Positions 7,139 through 17,882 of a stretch of 63,192 nt of DNA are shown here, one piece after another (the stretch's first letter is position 1; each line of letters starts with the position of its first letter). Where the stretch lies: positions 1 to 63,192 of the forward strand of contig NZ_JAGGOZ010000086.1 of assembly GCF_018614075.1 (NCBI RefSeq). Direction: 5' to 3'. Both the position numbers and the translations under genes were made by a program. Source of the stretch: Streptomyces sp. ISL-94. Lineage in GTDB: Bacteria > Actinomycetota > Actinomycetes > Streptomycetales > Streptomycetaceae. The notes under the pieces are model-generated. The model made no database searches. It had not been told where the DNA came from and saw only the letters and a list, made by a program, of their open reading frames with translations.

Positions 7139-8056
7139 ATGGACACACTCCGCTTGCATCCTGCTGCCGGCAGCGGCCCCGGGCCCTTGCTGGCGGCCGT
7201 GGAACGCCTGGAGCAGACCTCGCTTCCCGACCCCCTGATCGGCGTCGTCCGCCGGGCCGTGCGGGCCGTCCCCCTGGGGCCGGTCCGCGATGTGCTGCAC
7301 GGCCGGCCCCTGGGCCACCCGGCCCACCCCCTGCTCGTCCAGGTCCCGCTCGGAACCTGGCTTTCCGCGGCGGTTCTGGACCTGCTGCCCGGCCAGCGCC
7401 GCGCCGCCCACGTACTGGTCGGGACCGGTCTGGCGGCGGCGGCGCCCGCTGCGCTGGCGGGCTGGGCCGACTGGGCGGAACTCCCGCCCGAACAGGCCCG
7501 TACCGGCCTCGTGCACGCCCTGGCCAACAGTGCGGGAGTGCTGCTCTACGCGGGCTCCTTCATCGCCCGGACGCGTGGCCGGGCCCTGCGCGGCAAGGCG
7601 CTGGCCATGGCCGGCCTGGCCGCCGTGGGCGTCGGCGGCGCGCTGGGCGGACACCTCGCCTACCGCCAGGCGGCCGGGGCGAACCACGCCGAGCACGTGG
7701 CACACCTCGTGGGAGAGGGCTGGCACCGCGTCGGGCCGGTGGCCGACTTTCCCGTGGGCCGGGCGGTACGTGCCGCCGTGGACGGCGTGGACGTGCTCGT
7801 CGTACGCCAGAGCGGTGGCGCCGTCCGCGTCCTGGCCGACCGGTGCGCCCACATGGCCGGGCCGCTGTCGGAGGGAGAGGTCATCGACGGCTGCGTCCGG
7901 TGCCCGTGGCACGGCAGCCTGTTCCGCCTCTCGGACGGCTGGAACGTGGAGGGCCCGGCCACCGCACCCCAGCCCGCCTTCGACACGCGCATCATCGACG
8001 GGAACGTCGAAGCCCGGCTGCGCCACTTCCACCAGCCCCGCTCGTCGGCGCGGTGA
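7139..8056 (+). CDS. Membrane protein with DUF2231 region and C-terminal Rieske [2Fe-2S] domain
   Basis: A 305-residue protein. Residues 1-185 contain a DUF2231-type membrane region with hydrophobic segments around VPLGTWLSAAVLDLLPG, HVLVGTGLAAAAPAALAGWADW, GLVHALANSAGVLLYAG and MAGLAAVGVGGALGGHLAY. The C-terminal 100 residues form a Rieske domain with CAHMAG and CPWHGSLF: Cys-x-His and Cys-x2-His ligands of a [2Fe-2S] cluster. In Streptomyces this fusion is usually annotated only as a Rieske protein. It would pass electrons near the membrane; the partner is unknown and no reductase is adjacent. Confidence 0.88.
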   Translation: MDTLRLHPAAGSGPGPLLAAVERLEQTSLPDPLIGVVRRAVRAVPLGPVRDVLHGRPLGHPAHPLLVQVPLGTWLSAAVLDLLPGQRRAAHVLVGTGLAAAAPAALAGWADWAELPPEQARTGLVHALANSAGVLLYAGSFIARTRGRALRGKALAMAGLAAVGVGGALGGHLAYRQAAGANHAEHVAHLVGEGWHRVGPVADFPVGRAVRAAVDGVDVLVVRQSGGAVRVLADRCAHMAGPLSEGEVIDGCVRCPWHGSLFRLSDGWNVEGPATAPQPAFDTRIIDGNVEARLRHFHQPRSSAR

Positions 8057-8104
8057 CCGCCCACTGGCCCGGCCCGGCGCGGCGGCCGCCACCGCGCCGG
8101 GCTC

Positions 8105-8833
8105 TCACCGCCCGCCCACAAGACGCCGGAATGCCCTGGCGTCGACCACGGCGGCTCCGCCCGGGTCGTTGTTGAAGTACGCGAAGACGTCGGCCTCGGC
8201 GGGCCACGCATCGGCGATGCGCTCGGCCCAGGACCTCAAAGCCGTCCGGCCGTACCGCGGGGCAGGCGTGGCCCGGCCCTCGTGAAACCGTACGTAACCC
8301 CAGTCGGCCGTCCGCCAGAGCGGCGTCAAGGGACGGGAGCCCCGGTCCGCCCAGCAGAGGGCGGCCCCCCGCCCGGCCAGTACCGCCCGCACCTCCGGGA
8401 TCCACCAGGAGTCGTGGCGCGGTTCTACGGCCACGCGCGCCCCAGGGGGGAAGCAGGCGAGGCAGGCGTCCAGGGCCTCCGGGTCGACGCGCAGAGTCGG
8501 CGGCAGTTGGAGCAGGACCGGCCCCAGCCGGTCACCCAGTGCGCCATTGTGCTCCATGAGGCGACGGACCGGCTCTTCCGGCTCCCGCAGGCGTTTGATG
8601 TGGGTCAGGAACCGGCTGGCCTTCACCGCCATGACGAAACCGTCCGGAGTCCGCTCACGCCACGCGGCAAACGTCTCCGGACTGGGAAGCCGGTAGAAGG
8701 CGTTGTTGCTCTCCACCGTGACGAACTGCTGCGCGTACTCCTCCAGCCAGAGCCGTTGCGGCCGTCCTTCCGGGTAGAGGAGGCCCGCCCAGTCCCGGTA
8801 CTGCCACCCGGACGTGCCGACGAGAACGGGCAT
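8105..8833 (-). CDS. DUF72 (YecE-like) TIM-barrel protein
   Basis: A 242-residue protein matching the YecE/DUF72 family from end to end: VLVGTSGWQYRDWAGLLYPE at the N-terminus, FVTVESNNAFYRLPSPETF, FVMAVKASRFLTHIKRL, GPVLLQLPPTLRVD, VAVEPRHDSWW, and FAYFNNDPGGAAV at the C-terminus. The length is typical. The family has a TIM-barrel structure and an endonuclease-IV-like shape, but no settled function. It faces the Rieske gene tail to tail, 48 bases apart. Confidence 0.9.
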   Translation of the reverse strand: MPVLVGTSGWQYRDWAGLLYPEGRPQRLWLEEYAQQFVTVESNNAFYRLPSPETFAAWRERTPDGFVMAVKASRFLTHIKRLREPEEPVRRLMEHNGALGDRLGPVLLQLPPTLRVDPEALDACLACFPPGARVAVEPRHDSWWIPEVRAVLAGRGAALCWADRGSRPLTPLWRTADWGYVRFHEGRATPAPRYGRTALRSWAERIADAWPAEADVFAYFNNDPGGAAVVDARAFRRLVGGR

Positions 8834-8956
8834 GGCGCGCTCACCTGCCTTCGGAGGGGTACGACCGACCCCGCCGATGGGCGGCTACCCGCGTGCCGAC
8901 CGCGCATGTACGGGGTCCCCGGCCGGCCGGTGGGCGGCCGACCCGGGACCTCGGGT

Positions 8957-11146
<2,190 letters not shown>

Positions 11147-11335
11147 GTCCGTCCTTCTTCCTGTCTCGGTGTTTCTGGCGGCCGGCGAGAACCGTTCCTC
11201 ACGCACGACGCCCATGATGGTGCCTGTGTCGGCGTCCGTATGGTCGCGCACCGCAGACCGCTGTGCCACGAGAACACGCAGGGGCGTCCCCGTGTAACAA
11301 GAACTCAAAAGGTGGCTTTTTCCGATCATCATCAT

Positions 11336-11362
11336 GATTCCGCTGACGTGAGAAGCGGAATC
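11336..11362. promoter_or_regulatory. Inverted repeat in the katG / molybdoenzyme divergent promoter region
   Basis: GATTCCGCT (11336-11344) is exactly mirrored by AGCGGAATC (11354-11362) across nine bases. It lies 190 bases upstream of katG and 58 bases before the divergent oxidoreductase start. It is directly preceded by an AT-rich GATCATCATCATGAT stretch, unusual here. It is a plausible operator for either gene; the protein that binds it is unknown. Confidence 0.45.
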
Positions 11363-11419
11363 GGCGGTTATAGGCTGGCCCGGCACCCGATGGAGCGGTG
11401 AATCTGCGGAGGTTGTCCG

Positions 11420-12697
11420 ATGGACGTGAGCGATGGCGCCCCTCCGCCCGGTCCGGCGCGGCCGGAGTTCTGGCGCAGTCCGCTGCGGGGGCCGTGGCTG
11501 ACCGCGGTGTTCGGCCTGGTCCTGCTGTTCGGCGTGACGGTCCTGTTCGTGACCGGGCTGCTGTCGTACGCCGCGTACAACCCGGATCTCGCGCCGGTCA
11601 ACGATCAGACGCCCGACAAGGGGTGGCTCGGCTTCTACCTCTTCTCCTGGCCGACCTCGCCGTACTGGCTCTACCGGCTCACCCAGGGCGTGCACGTCGT
11701 CCTCGGGGTGGTGCTCGTGCCCGTGCTCCTCGGCAAGCTCTGGTCGGTCATCCCCAAGCTGTTCGCTTGGCCGCCCATTCGGTCGCTCGGCCAGGCCATC
11801 GAGCGGCTGTCCCTGCTGCTCCTGGTCGGCGGCGCGGGCTTCGAGTTCGCCACCGGCCTCCTCAACGTGCAGCTGCACTACATCTTCCCGGGCTCCTTCT
11901 ACGCTTTGCACTTCTACGGGGCCTGGGTGTTCATCGGCGCGTTCGCGGTGCACGTGTCCCTCCGGCTGCCGCGCGCGATCCGCGCCGTACGCGCCGGACA
12001 CGCCGCGCAGCCCGCCGCCGGCAGTGAGGAGGCGGCCGGTCTGGTCTCGCCGCGACCGGCGCAGCCGACCCTCTCCCGCCGGGGCGCGGTCGGCCTGGTC
12101 GGCCTGGGGTCGCTGGCGCTGTTCGCGGTGACGGCCGGGCAGAGCGTGGGCGGCCGGTGGCGCCGGACCGCGCTGCTCGCCCCGCACGGCGGCCGGGATC
12201 CCGGGCCGGGCCCGAACGGCTTCCAGATCAACAAGACCGCCGGATCGGTCGGCATCCGCGCGAGCGACATCGGTCCCGCCTGGCGGCTGACCGTACGCGG
12301 CGCGGGGCGGCAGGCCGTCCTGACCCGCGAGGAGCTGCTGGCCCTGCCGCAGCACGAGGCGGCCCTGCCCATCGCCTGTGTGGAGGGCTGGTCGACGACC
12401 GATCAGCTGTGGAGCGGGGTACGGCTCACCGACCTCGCCGCCCTCGTGGGACTCGGCGGGCCCGACGGCGACGTTCCGCACGTCCTGGTGGAATCCGTCC
12501 AGCGGGGCGGCCCGTTCGGCTCCGCCGCCCTGCGCGACAACCAGGTACGCGACCGCCGCGCCCTGCTGGCCGTACGCGTCAACGGCGCCGTCCTGTCCCA
12601 CGACCACGGCTACCCGGCCCGCGTCATCGTCCCCGGCGCTCCGGGCGTCCTCAACACCAAGTGGGTCACCCGCCTCACCTTCGGGGAGCCGGCATGA
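11420..12697 (+). CDS. Membrane-anchored molybdopterin-dependent oxidoreductase with cytochrome b561-like domain
   Basis: A 425-residue protein. The first 190 residues form a four-helix cytochrome-b-like unit with haem-ligand-type His in LTQGVHVVLG, LNVQLHYIF, ALHFYGAWVF and FAVHVSLRLP. The C-terminal 190 residues are a sulfite-oxidase-fold molybdopterin domain, including LPIACVEGWSTTDQLWSGVRL, in which the Cys is the expected Mo ligand, and an HDHGYPARVIVPG segment. TLSRRGAVGLVGLGSLALF in the middle adds a further membrane segment. It probably oxidises a substrate outside the cell and feeds electrons to membrane haem or quinone. The substrate is unknown. A 4-base overlap couples it to the next gene. 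Confidence 0.9.
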   Translation: MDVSDGAPPPGPARPEFWRSPLRGPWLTAVFGLVLLFGVTVLFVTGLLSYAAYNPDLAPVNDQTPDKGWLGFYLFSWPTSPYWLYRLTQGVHVVLGVVLVPVLLGKLWSVIPKLFAWPPIRSLGQAIERLSLLLLVGGAGFEFATGLLNVQLHYIFPGSFYALHFYGAWVFIGAFAVHVSLRLPRAIRAVRAGHAAQPAAGSEEAAGLVSPRPAQPTLSRRGAVGLVGLGSLALFAVTAGQSVGGRWRRTALLAPHGGRDPGPGPNGFQINKTAGSVGIRASDIGPAWRLTVRGAGRQAVLTREELLALPQHEAALPIACVEGWSTTDQLWSGVRLTDLAALVGLGGPDGDVPHVLVESVQRGGPFGSAALRDNQVRDRRALLAVRVNGAVLSHDHGYPARVIVPGAPGVLNTKWVTRLTFGEPA

Positions 12698-13176
12698 CCC
12701 GGTTCCGCCGGTGGTACGGAGCCTCGGCGCTCCACCTGGTCCTCCTGTCGGCGTCCTTCGCCCTGACCGGCTACGCGGGTGTGCGCCTGCTGAAGGGGGA
12801 CATCCTGGGCGTGGCCCTCTGGTTCGTCGGCGCGGCCGTCCTCCACGACCTGGTCCTCCTGCCGCTCTACTCGGTGGCCGACCGGGCCGCGCAACGTCTG
12901 TCCCCGGGCAGTGCGAGCGTCAACCACGTGCGCGTTCCGGCCTTCCTCTCGGGCCTGCTGCTCCTGGTCTGGTGGCCGCTGATCCTGCGCCGGGTCGGCC
13001 ACTACACGGCGGCCACGGGACTCCCGGCGGATGGGTTCCTCGGGCGCTGGCTGCTGATCACGGCAGGCCTGTTCACCGCCTCGGCGGCCGTGCTGCTGCT
13101 GCGGATGTGGAACGCATCGCGGCCGGCGCGCCGCGCGGCCCGGCGGCAGCGCCGGTCTACGCGCAACGCCCGCTGA
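12694..13176 (+). CDS. Small polytopic membrane protein coupled to the molybdoenzyme
   Basis: A 160-residue protein, start ATG 12694 overlapping the stop of the oxidoreductase gene (ATGA). Four hydrophobic segments are visible: LHLVLLSASFALTGYAG, GVALWFVGAAVLHDLVLLPLY, VPAFLSGLLLLVWWPLIL and WLLITAGLFTASAAVLLL. A basic tail follows. No family motif is recognised. Translational coupling suggests it is a subunit or assembly partner of the molybdoenzyme. It ends tail to tail inside the last 20 bases of the GT-C gene on the other strand. Confidence 0.8.
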   Translation: MTRFRRWYGASALHLVLLSASFALTGYAGVRLLKGDILGVALWFVGAAVLHDLVLLPLYSVADRAAQRLSPGSASVNHVRVPAFLSGLLLLVWWPLILRRVGHYTAATGLPADGFLGRWLLITAGLFTASAAVLLLRMWNASRPARRAARRQRRSTRNAR

Positions 13177-14611
13177 AAGTACGCCGTCTGACCGCCGAGG
13201 CGAGGAGGACCAGGAGGACCGCGATGCCGTACGCGGTCGTGCTCAGCGCTGCCCGGTAGTCGAACTCCGGTGCGAGAACGTAGACGGCCGCGCCCGCGAG
13301 GGCGATGCCCAGCCACTCCCAGCGTCCGTCCAGGGCCACGAGGGCGATCAGCAGCAGGGCGTACCAGGAGTAGCCGGGAGTGAGGAGGGCGAAGGCCCAG
13401 CCGGTGACCAGGAGGGCGCCGCTCCAGGGGCGTTGCGGGTCGCCGCGCCACATCACGCGGAGGGACACGCCCGCCATGGCGGCGATGAGCACCGGGAACG
13501 CCCAGCTGTCGGGCAGCACCAGGCGCAGCAGGGCGTAGCGGGAGCCGGCGGAGGGCTCGTCGTAGCCCTCCTCGTCCAGGTAGCCGCCGAGGTAGCCGAA
13601 GACGGAGCCGTGCGAGAGGAGGACGTAGGGGAGGTAGCCGAGCAGGACGAAGGCCGCGGCGGGGACCAGGACCGCGGCCGCGTCGCGGAACCGGCGCACC
13701 CCGGACAGCGCGCCGGGCAGGACGATGGCGGGCATGAGTTTGGTGGCGACGGCTGCCCCCAGGGCCAGGCCTCCGGCTGCCCGGCGGGCCGGGCCGCCCG
13801 CCGCGACGAGTCCGAGGCCCGTCACGGCGAACAGCACGCCCAGGACGTCCACGTGCGCGTTGTTCACGGCCTCGATCGGTACGGCGGGGCACCAGGCCCA
13901 GCAGGCGGCTCTGCGGAGGTCCTGGCCCCGGCGGCGCAGGATCAGCAGGAGCGCGCCGGTCACGCCGAGGGAGATCAGGCCGGCTCCGATCTGGAGCGGC
14001 TTGTGCCGGGCTCCTTGCGGGGAGAGCCGGTCGACCGCGAGGAAGTACGCCTCGGCGACGGGCGGGTAGATGGTGTGCGCGGCGGGCCGGTTGATGCGGG
14101 TGCAGTGCGGGGCCGGGCCGTGGCCGGGGATGCGGGCCCGGTCCGGGCCCGCGCAGTCGGCGCCCGTGGGGAAGAGCCAGGCGTCGCGCAGCCGGGCCGG
14201 CTGCGGGTCCTGCGGGGCGTGGTCGTACGGGGAGATGCCGGCCGCCTGGACCCGGCCGTCCCAGGCGTAGCGGTAGGAATCGGTGCTGGTCCGGGGCGGC
14301 GCCACCAGCCCGGTCACCGCCACGGCGAGCGCACCGGCCAGGAGCAGGGGCACGACGCGGGCGGTCGGGACCCCGCGCAGCGCGAGCAGGGCGAGGGCGA
14401 ACAGCGTCCAGCAGGCCGCGTACCACCGGAACAGCCCGGCGGGGTCGGTGTGGTAGCCGTCGTACCGGAGGGTCAGGACGAGGACGGCGGTAAGGGCGGC
14501 GAGGGCCGCGGCGGCCAGAGCGGTGGCGGTGCGAGCGGTGGCGGTGCGAGCGGTGGCGGTGCGAGCGGTGGTGGTGCGGGCGGTGGCGGTGCGAGCGGTG
14601 CGCGGGTTCAC
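13157..14611 (-). CDS. GT-C fold mannosyltransferase-type membrane glycosyltransferase (GT87/DUF2029 family)
   Basis: A 484-residue polytopic protein with about ten hydrophobic segments. It has the GT-C feature of acidic residues in the first extracytoplasmic loop (LRYDGYHTDPAGLFRW), the family block DSYRYAWDGRVQAAGISPYDHAP, and INRPAAHTIYPPVAEAYF. Such enzymes move a sugar from a polyprenyl-phosphate donor to a cell-surface glycan or lipid. Start GTG 14611 gives VNPRTARTA and then a low-complexity TARTA repeat before the first membrane helix; Met further upstream would lengthen it without a better ribosome site. The shared 18-bp motif lies 51 bases upstream of this GTG. Confidence 0.85.
   Translation of the reverse strand: MNPRTARTATARTTTARTATARTATARTATALAAAALAALTAVLVLTLRYDGYHTDPAGLFRWYAACWTLFALALLALRGVPTARVVPLLLAGALAVAVTGLVAPPRTSTDSYRYAWDGRVQAAGISPYDHAPQDPQPARLRDAWLFPTGADCAGPDRARIPGHGPAPHCTRINRPAAHTIYPPVAEAYFLAVDRLSPQGARHKPLQIGAGLISLGVTGALLLILRRRGQDLRRAACWAWCPAVPIEAVNNAHVDVLGVLFAVTGLGLVAAGGPARRAAGGLALGAAVATKLMPAIVLPGALSGVRRFRDAAAVLVPAAAFVLLGYLPYVLLSHGSVFGYLGGYLDEEGYDEPSAGSRYALLRLVLPDSWAFPVLIAAMAGVSLRVMWRGDPQRPWSGALLVTGWAFALLTPGYSWYALLLIALVALDGRWEWLGIALAGAAVYVLAPEFDYRAALSTTAYGIAVLLVLLASAVRRRTFSGRCA
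14519..14600 (+). repeat. 15-bp tandem repeats in the 5' end of the GT-C gene
   Basis: Five consecutive copies of AGCGGTGGCGGTGCG (three perfect, one with a T, one starting GG), plus a partial sixth copy. On the coding (minus) strand they give repeats of Thr-Ala-Arg-Thr-Ala ahead of the first transmembrane segment. The repeat is in frame, so copy-number change would not break the protein. Confidence 0.9.
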
Positions 14612-14662
14612 GTCCGCAGCGTTCCAGGAACGCACCCGGAACCGGGGGCCCGCAGCCCGCAT

Positions 14663-14680
14663 GTCCGCAATCCGTAAGGT
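14663..14680 (+). promoter_or_regulatory. Shared 18-bp motif, copy A (upstream of the GT-C gene)
   Basis: GTCCGCAATCCGTAAGGT, 51 bases upstream of the GT-C start and on the strand opposite to that gene. It contains a heptamer direct repeat, TCCGCAA-TCCGTAA. Closely similar sites occur at 16958-16975 and 20104-20121 in the same cluster, making it a candidate operator of the cluster's OmpR-family response regulator. Confidence 0.5.
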
Positions 14681-14724
14681 GTTCCACCCGCCCACTCGGG
14701 CACCGCCGGGGGTGCCCTGGGCGC

Positions 14725-14910
14725 ATGCGCTCCACTCCGCCACCCGGCCCGCCGGTCGCCTTCACGGCGCGGCTGCACGACGCCCGTACCGCGACGGTGA
14801 CCGGACACCTGCTCGGGCCGCTGGTCGCCGCCGCAGTCTTCGAGCTGTCCGCCGGGCTGCTGAACACCTTCCAGTGGTACCCGCGCACACGCGTCAGCCG
14901 CCCGAGGCGC
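14725..14910 (+). pseudogene. Internally deleted remnant of a second molybdopterin oxidoreductase (cytochrome b part)
   Basis: Plus-strand frame from ATG 14725. It begins like the membrane domain of Streptomyces molybdopterin oxidoreductases (RLHDARTATVTGHLLG), then jumps directly to the later segment FELSAGLLNTFQWYP. In full-length relatives these two blocks are about 100 residues apart. The catalytic molybdopterin domain is absent; the frame runs into basic nonsense near the end of the methyltransferase gene. It is convergent with that gene. The call rests on recall of the family pattern (LLNT-x-QWYP, RLHD-x-R). Confidence 0.5.
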
Positions 14911-14923
14911 CGGCACCGGCCTG

Positions 14924-15580
14924 TCAGCGCCGCAGGCCCACGAAGCTGCGGCCTGCGGCCTGCCACGTCACGGACCGGGTCCAGCCGGCATCCGCGGCTT
15001 CGGCGCACAGGGCGCGGCTGCCGAGGCGGGCCCACGAGAAGGGCGCTCCGCGGCCGCCGCGGCCGTCGTCGACGTGGACCTCGACGCGTTCGTCGACGTC
15101 GGCGGTGGCCGCCTCGACCAGCAGGGAGCCGCCCGGTGAGGCGAGTTCGGCGGCGCGGCGGAGCAGGGCGGCCGGGTCGCCTCCGATGCCGATGTTGCCG
15201 TCGATGAGCAGGACCGTGCCCCAGCGGCCCTCGCCCGGCAGCGGATCGAAGACCGACCGGCACAGCGCGCTGCCGCCGGCCCGCATCGTACGGGCCACCG
15301 CCTCCGGGGTGACATCGACGCCCAGCGCCCGGTGCCCGCGTGCGGCGAGCGTGGCGACAAGGCGCCCGGGGCCGCAGCCGACGTCCAGGACGGGCCCGGT
15401 GCAGCGGGCCAGGACGGTGCCGTCGGCCTCGTCGGGTTCGGCGCACCAGCGCTCCACATCCAGCGGCAGCATCCAGCCGTCCGAGCGCCGCAGGTAGAGC
15501 GGGCCCTGCCCGGCGCGCAGCGCGTCGGCGTACGGGTCGGCCCGCCAGGCGAGGGCGGGCTCGGTGAGCTGGGCGGTCAT
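14924..15580 (-). CDS. Class I SAM-dependent methyltransferase of the surface-glycan cluster
   Basis: A 218-residue Rossmann methyltransferase. Motif I is PVLDVGCGPGRLVATLA, followed by HRALGVDVTPEA with the acidic residue that binds the ribose. Post-I elements are GTVLLIDGNIGIGGDP and GGSLLVEAAT. The N-terminal 60 residues (WRADPYADALRAGQGPLYLRRSDG) are family-specific. It starts at ATG 15580, overlapping the stop of the DUF2064 gene by four bases, so it is the third gene of a tightly coupled unit. The acceptor is unknown. Confidence 0.88.
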   Translation of the reverse strand: MTAQLTEPALAWRADPYADALRAGQGPLYLRRSDGWMLPLDVERWCAEPDEADGTVLARCTGPVLDVGCGPGRLVATLAARGHRALGVDVTPEAVARTMRAGGSALCRSVFDPLPGEGRWGTVLLIDGNIGIGGDPAALLRRAAELASPGGSLLVEAATADVDERVEVHVDDGRGGRGAPFSWARLGSRALCAEAADAGWTRSVTWQAAGRSFVGLRR

Positions 15581-16197
15581 CGCGTCACCGCGCGGAGGCC
15601 GCAGTGCAGGGCGCCGAAGCGGGTGTCGGGTACGGCGGCGGCGACCCGCGCCGCGTCGGCCGGGGTGTCCACGTCGCACAGCTCGGGCAGGTCCCGTACC
15701 GCCCGCCCGGAGGCGGTCAGCCGCCCGCGCTGCACCTCGCCGGTGGTCGGCAGGGACATGGGGACGCCGAGGAGCAGGGCGGGATCGGGCTCGGCCAGCC
15801 CGAGCGCCCAGAAGCCGCCGTCGTCGGCGGGTCCGAACCAGGCGTCCGTCTCGCTGAAGTCGAGTCCCCGGGCGAGGAGTTCCGGGGTGACCTGCGGGGT
15901 GTCCATGCCGACGAGCAGGGCCGGTCCGTCGGTCTGGGCGAAGGCCGCGGCCAGCCGGGCGTCGAGCCCGCCCGCGCTCTGCGGGACGACCTCGATGCCG
16001 TGGGGCAACCAGGGCCCCGGCTGCCCGTCGAGGACCAGGACACGCCGCCGGGCCGGGGTGGCGAGTACGGCGGCGAGGGTGTCCTGGAGCGCGGCGCGCG
16101 CCAGGTCGGCGGCCTGCTCGGGGGTGAAGTGCGGGGTGAGGCGGGTCTTGACCCGTCCGGCGACCGGGGCCTTGGCGATGACGAGGAGGGTGCTCAT
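15577..16197 (-). CDS. DUF2064 / TIGR04282-type nucleotidyl- or glycosyltransferase-fold protein
   Basis: A 206-residue protein with MSTLLVIAKAPVAGRVKTRLTP at the N-terminus, the DUF2064 signature that resembles the nucleotide-binding loop of GT-A and nucleotidyltransferase enzymes. LLVGMDTPQVTPELLARGL and WFGPADDGGFWALGL follow. The family is often named 'arsenosugar biosynthesis glycosyltransferase' by analogy, but in Streptomyces it occurs in this neighbourhood without arsenic genes. It overlaps the GT2 stop upstream and the methyltransferase start downstream by four bases each. Confidence 0.85.
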   Translation of the reverse strand: MSTLLVIAKAPVAGRVKTRLTPHFTPEQAADLARAALQDTLAAVLATPARRRVLVLDGQPGPWLPHGIEVVPQSAGGLDARLAAAFAQTDGPALLVGMDTPQVTPELLARGLDFSETDAWFGPADDGGFWALGLAEPDPALLLGVPMSLPTTGEVQRGRLTASGRAVRDLPELCDVDTPADAARVAAAVPDTRFGALHCGLRAVTR

Positions 16198-16913
16198 GCA
16201 CGGACCCCGCCGGTCGGCGCGGACCGGACGCCCGGCGGCGGCTCGGCGAGCACCTTGCGCATGTCCCGTACGGCGTGCCAGGTGCCCCGCCAGGTACCGG
16301 TGACCTTCGACTTCCCGGAGCGGGGCAGGTACGGGACGTCCGTCTCGGCGACCCGCCAGCCGGCGTCGGCGGCCCGCACGACCATCTGGAGCGGGTAGCC
16401 GCTGCGCCGGTCGGTGAGCTCCAGGCCGAGCAGTGCCTCGCGGCGCGCCACCCGCATCGGTCCCAGGTCGTGCAGCCGCAGCCCGGTGCGGCGGCGCAGC
16501 ATCCGCGCCAGCGCGAGGTTCCCGGCGCGGGCGTGCGCGGGCCAGGCGCCGCGTCCCTGCGGGCGGCGCCGGCCGAGCAGCAGGTCGGCCTCCCCGGCGG
16601 CGACCCGCGCGGCCATGGGGGCGAGCAGGCCGGGGTCCATGGAGGCGTCGCAGTCGCAGAAGCAGACCAGGTCGGCGTGCGCGGCGAGCAGCCCGGCGTG
16701 GCAGGCGGCGCCGAAACCGCGCCGGCTCTCGTGCACGACGGTGGCACCGAGGCTCCGGGCGATCTCCGCCGAGCCGTCGGTCGACCCGTTGTCGACGACG
16801 ATGGCCCGCCACCCGGCCGGCACGCGCGCCAGCACCCAGGGGAGCGCTTGCGCCTCGTCGAGGCACGGCAGTACGAGGTCCGCGCGGGGCGGAGCACAAG
16901 CAGATGAAGTCAC
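16194..16913 (-). CDS. GT2-family glycosyltransferase (dolichol-phosphate-sugar synthase type)
   Basis: A 239-residue GT-A enzyme. It shows DLVLPCLDEAQALPWVL, then AIVVDNGSTDGSAEIARSLGATVV and the metal-binding DxD region VCFCDCDASMDPG. It has no C-terminal membrane helices and resembles the soluble polyprenyl-phosphate sugar synthases that could supply the neighbouring GT-C enzyme. The start is uncertain: GTG 16913 directly follows GAGG with no spacer, and GTG 16922 three codons earlier lacks a ribosome site, so the gene may be leaderless. It is first of three genes coupled by 4-base overlaps and divergent from the response regulator gene. Confidence 0.88.
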   Translation of the reverse strand: MTSSACAPPRADLVLPCLDEAQALPWVLARVPAGWRAIVVDNGSTDGSAEIARSLGATVVHESRRGFGAACHAGLLAAHADLVCFCDCDASMDPGLLAPMAARVAAGEADLLLGRRRPQGRGAWPAHARAGNLALARMLRRRTGLRLHDLGPMRVARREALLGLELTDRRSGYPLQMVVRAADAGWRVAETDVPYLPRSGKSKVTGTWRGTWHAVRDMRKVLAEPPPGVRSAPTGGVRA

Positions 16914-16957
16914 CCTCGACACCGTAGGAAGCGGGGACCGGGATGAGGGGCTTCCAG

Positions 16958-16975
16958 ACCTTACGAAACGCGGAC
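16958..16975 (-). promoter_or_regulatory. Shared 18-bp motif, copy B (GT2 / response regulator divergent region)
   Basis: On the minus strand: GTCCGCGTTTCGTAAGGT. It matches copy A at 15 of 18 positions and has the heptamer pair TCCGCGT-TTCGTAA. It lies 61 bases before the response regulator start and 44 bases before the divergent GT2 start. As at copies A and C, the motif lies on the strand opposite to a target gene, here the response regulator, which would suggest autoregulation. Confidence 0.5.
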
Positions 16976-17036
16976 GCCGTCCCGGATGGGGGGGTGTCCG
17001 GTGCACGTGGGCCCGGACGGGTGACAGCCTGGGGCC

Positions 17037-17878
<842 letters not shown>

Positions 17879-17882
<4 letters not shown>

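Noticed and set aside
11147..12607. Upstream extension of the katG frame antisense to the molybdoenzyme gene
   Set aside because: The sequence is low-complexity and antisense to conserved motifs. GTG 11146 has a ribosome site and fits the family N-terminus.
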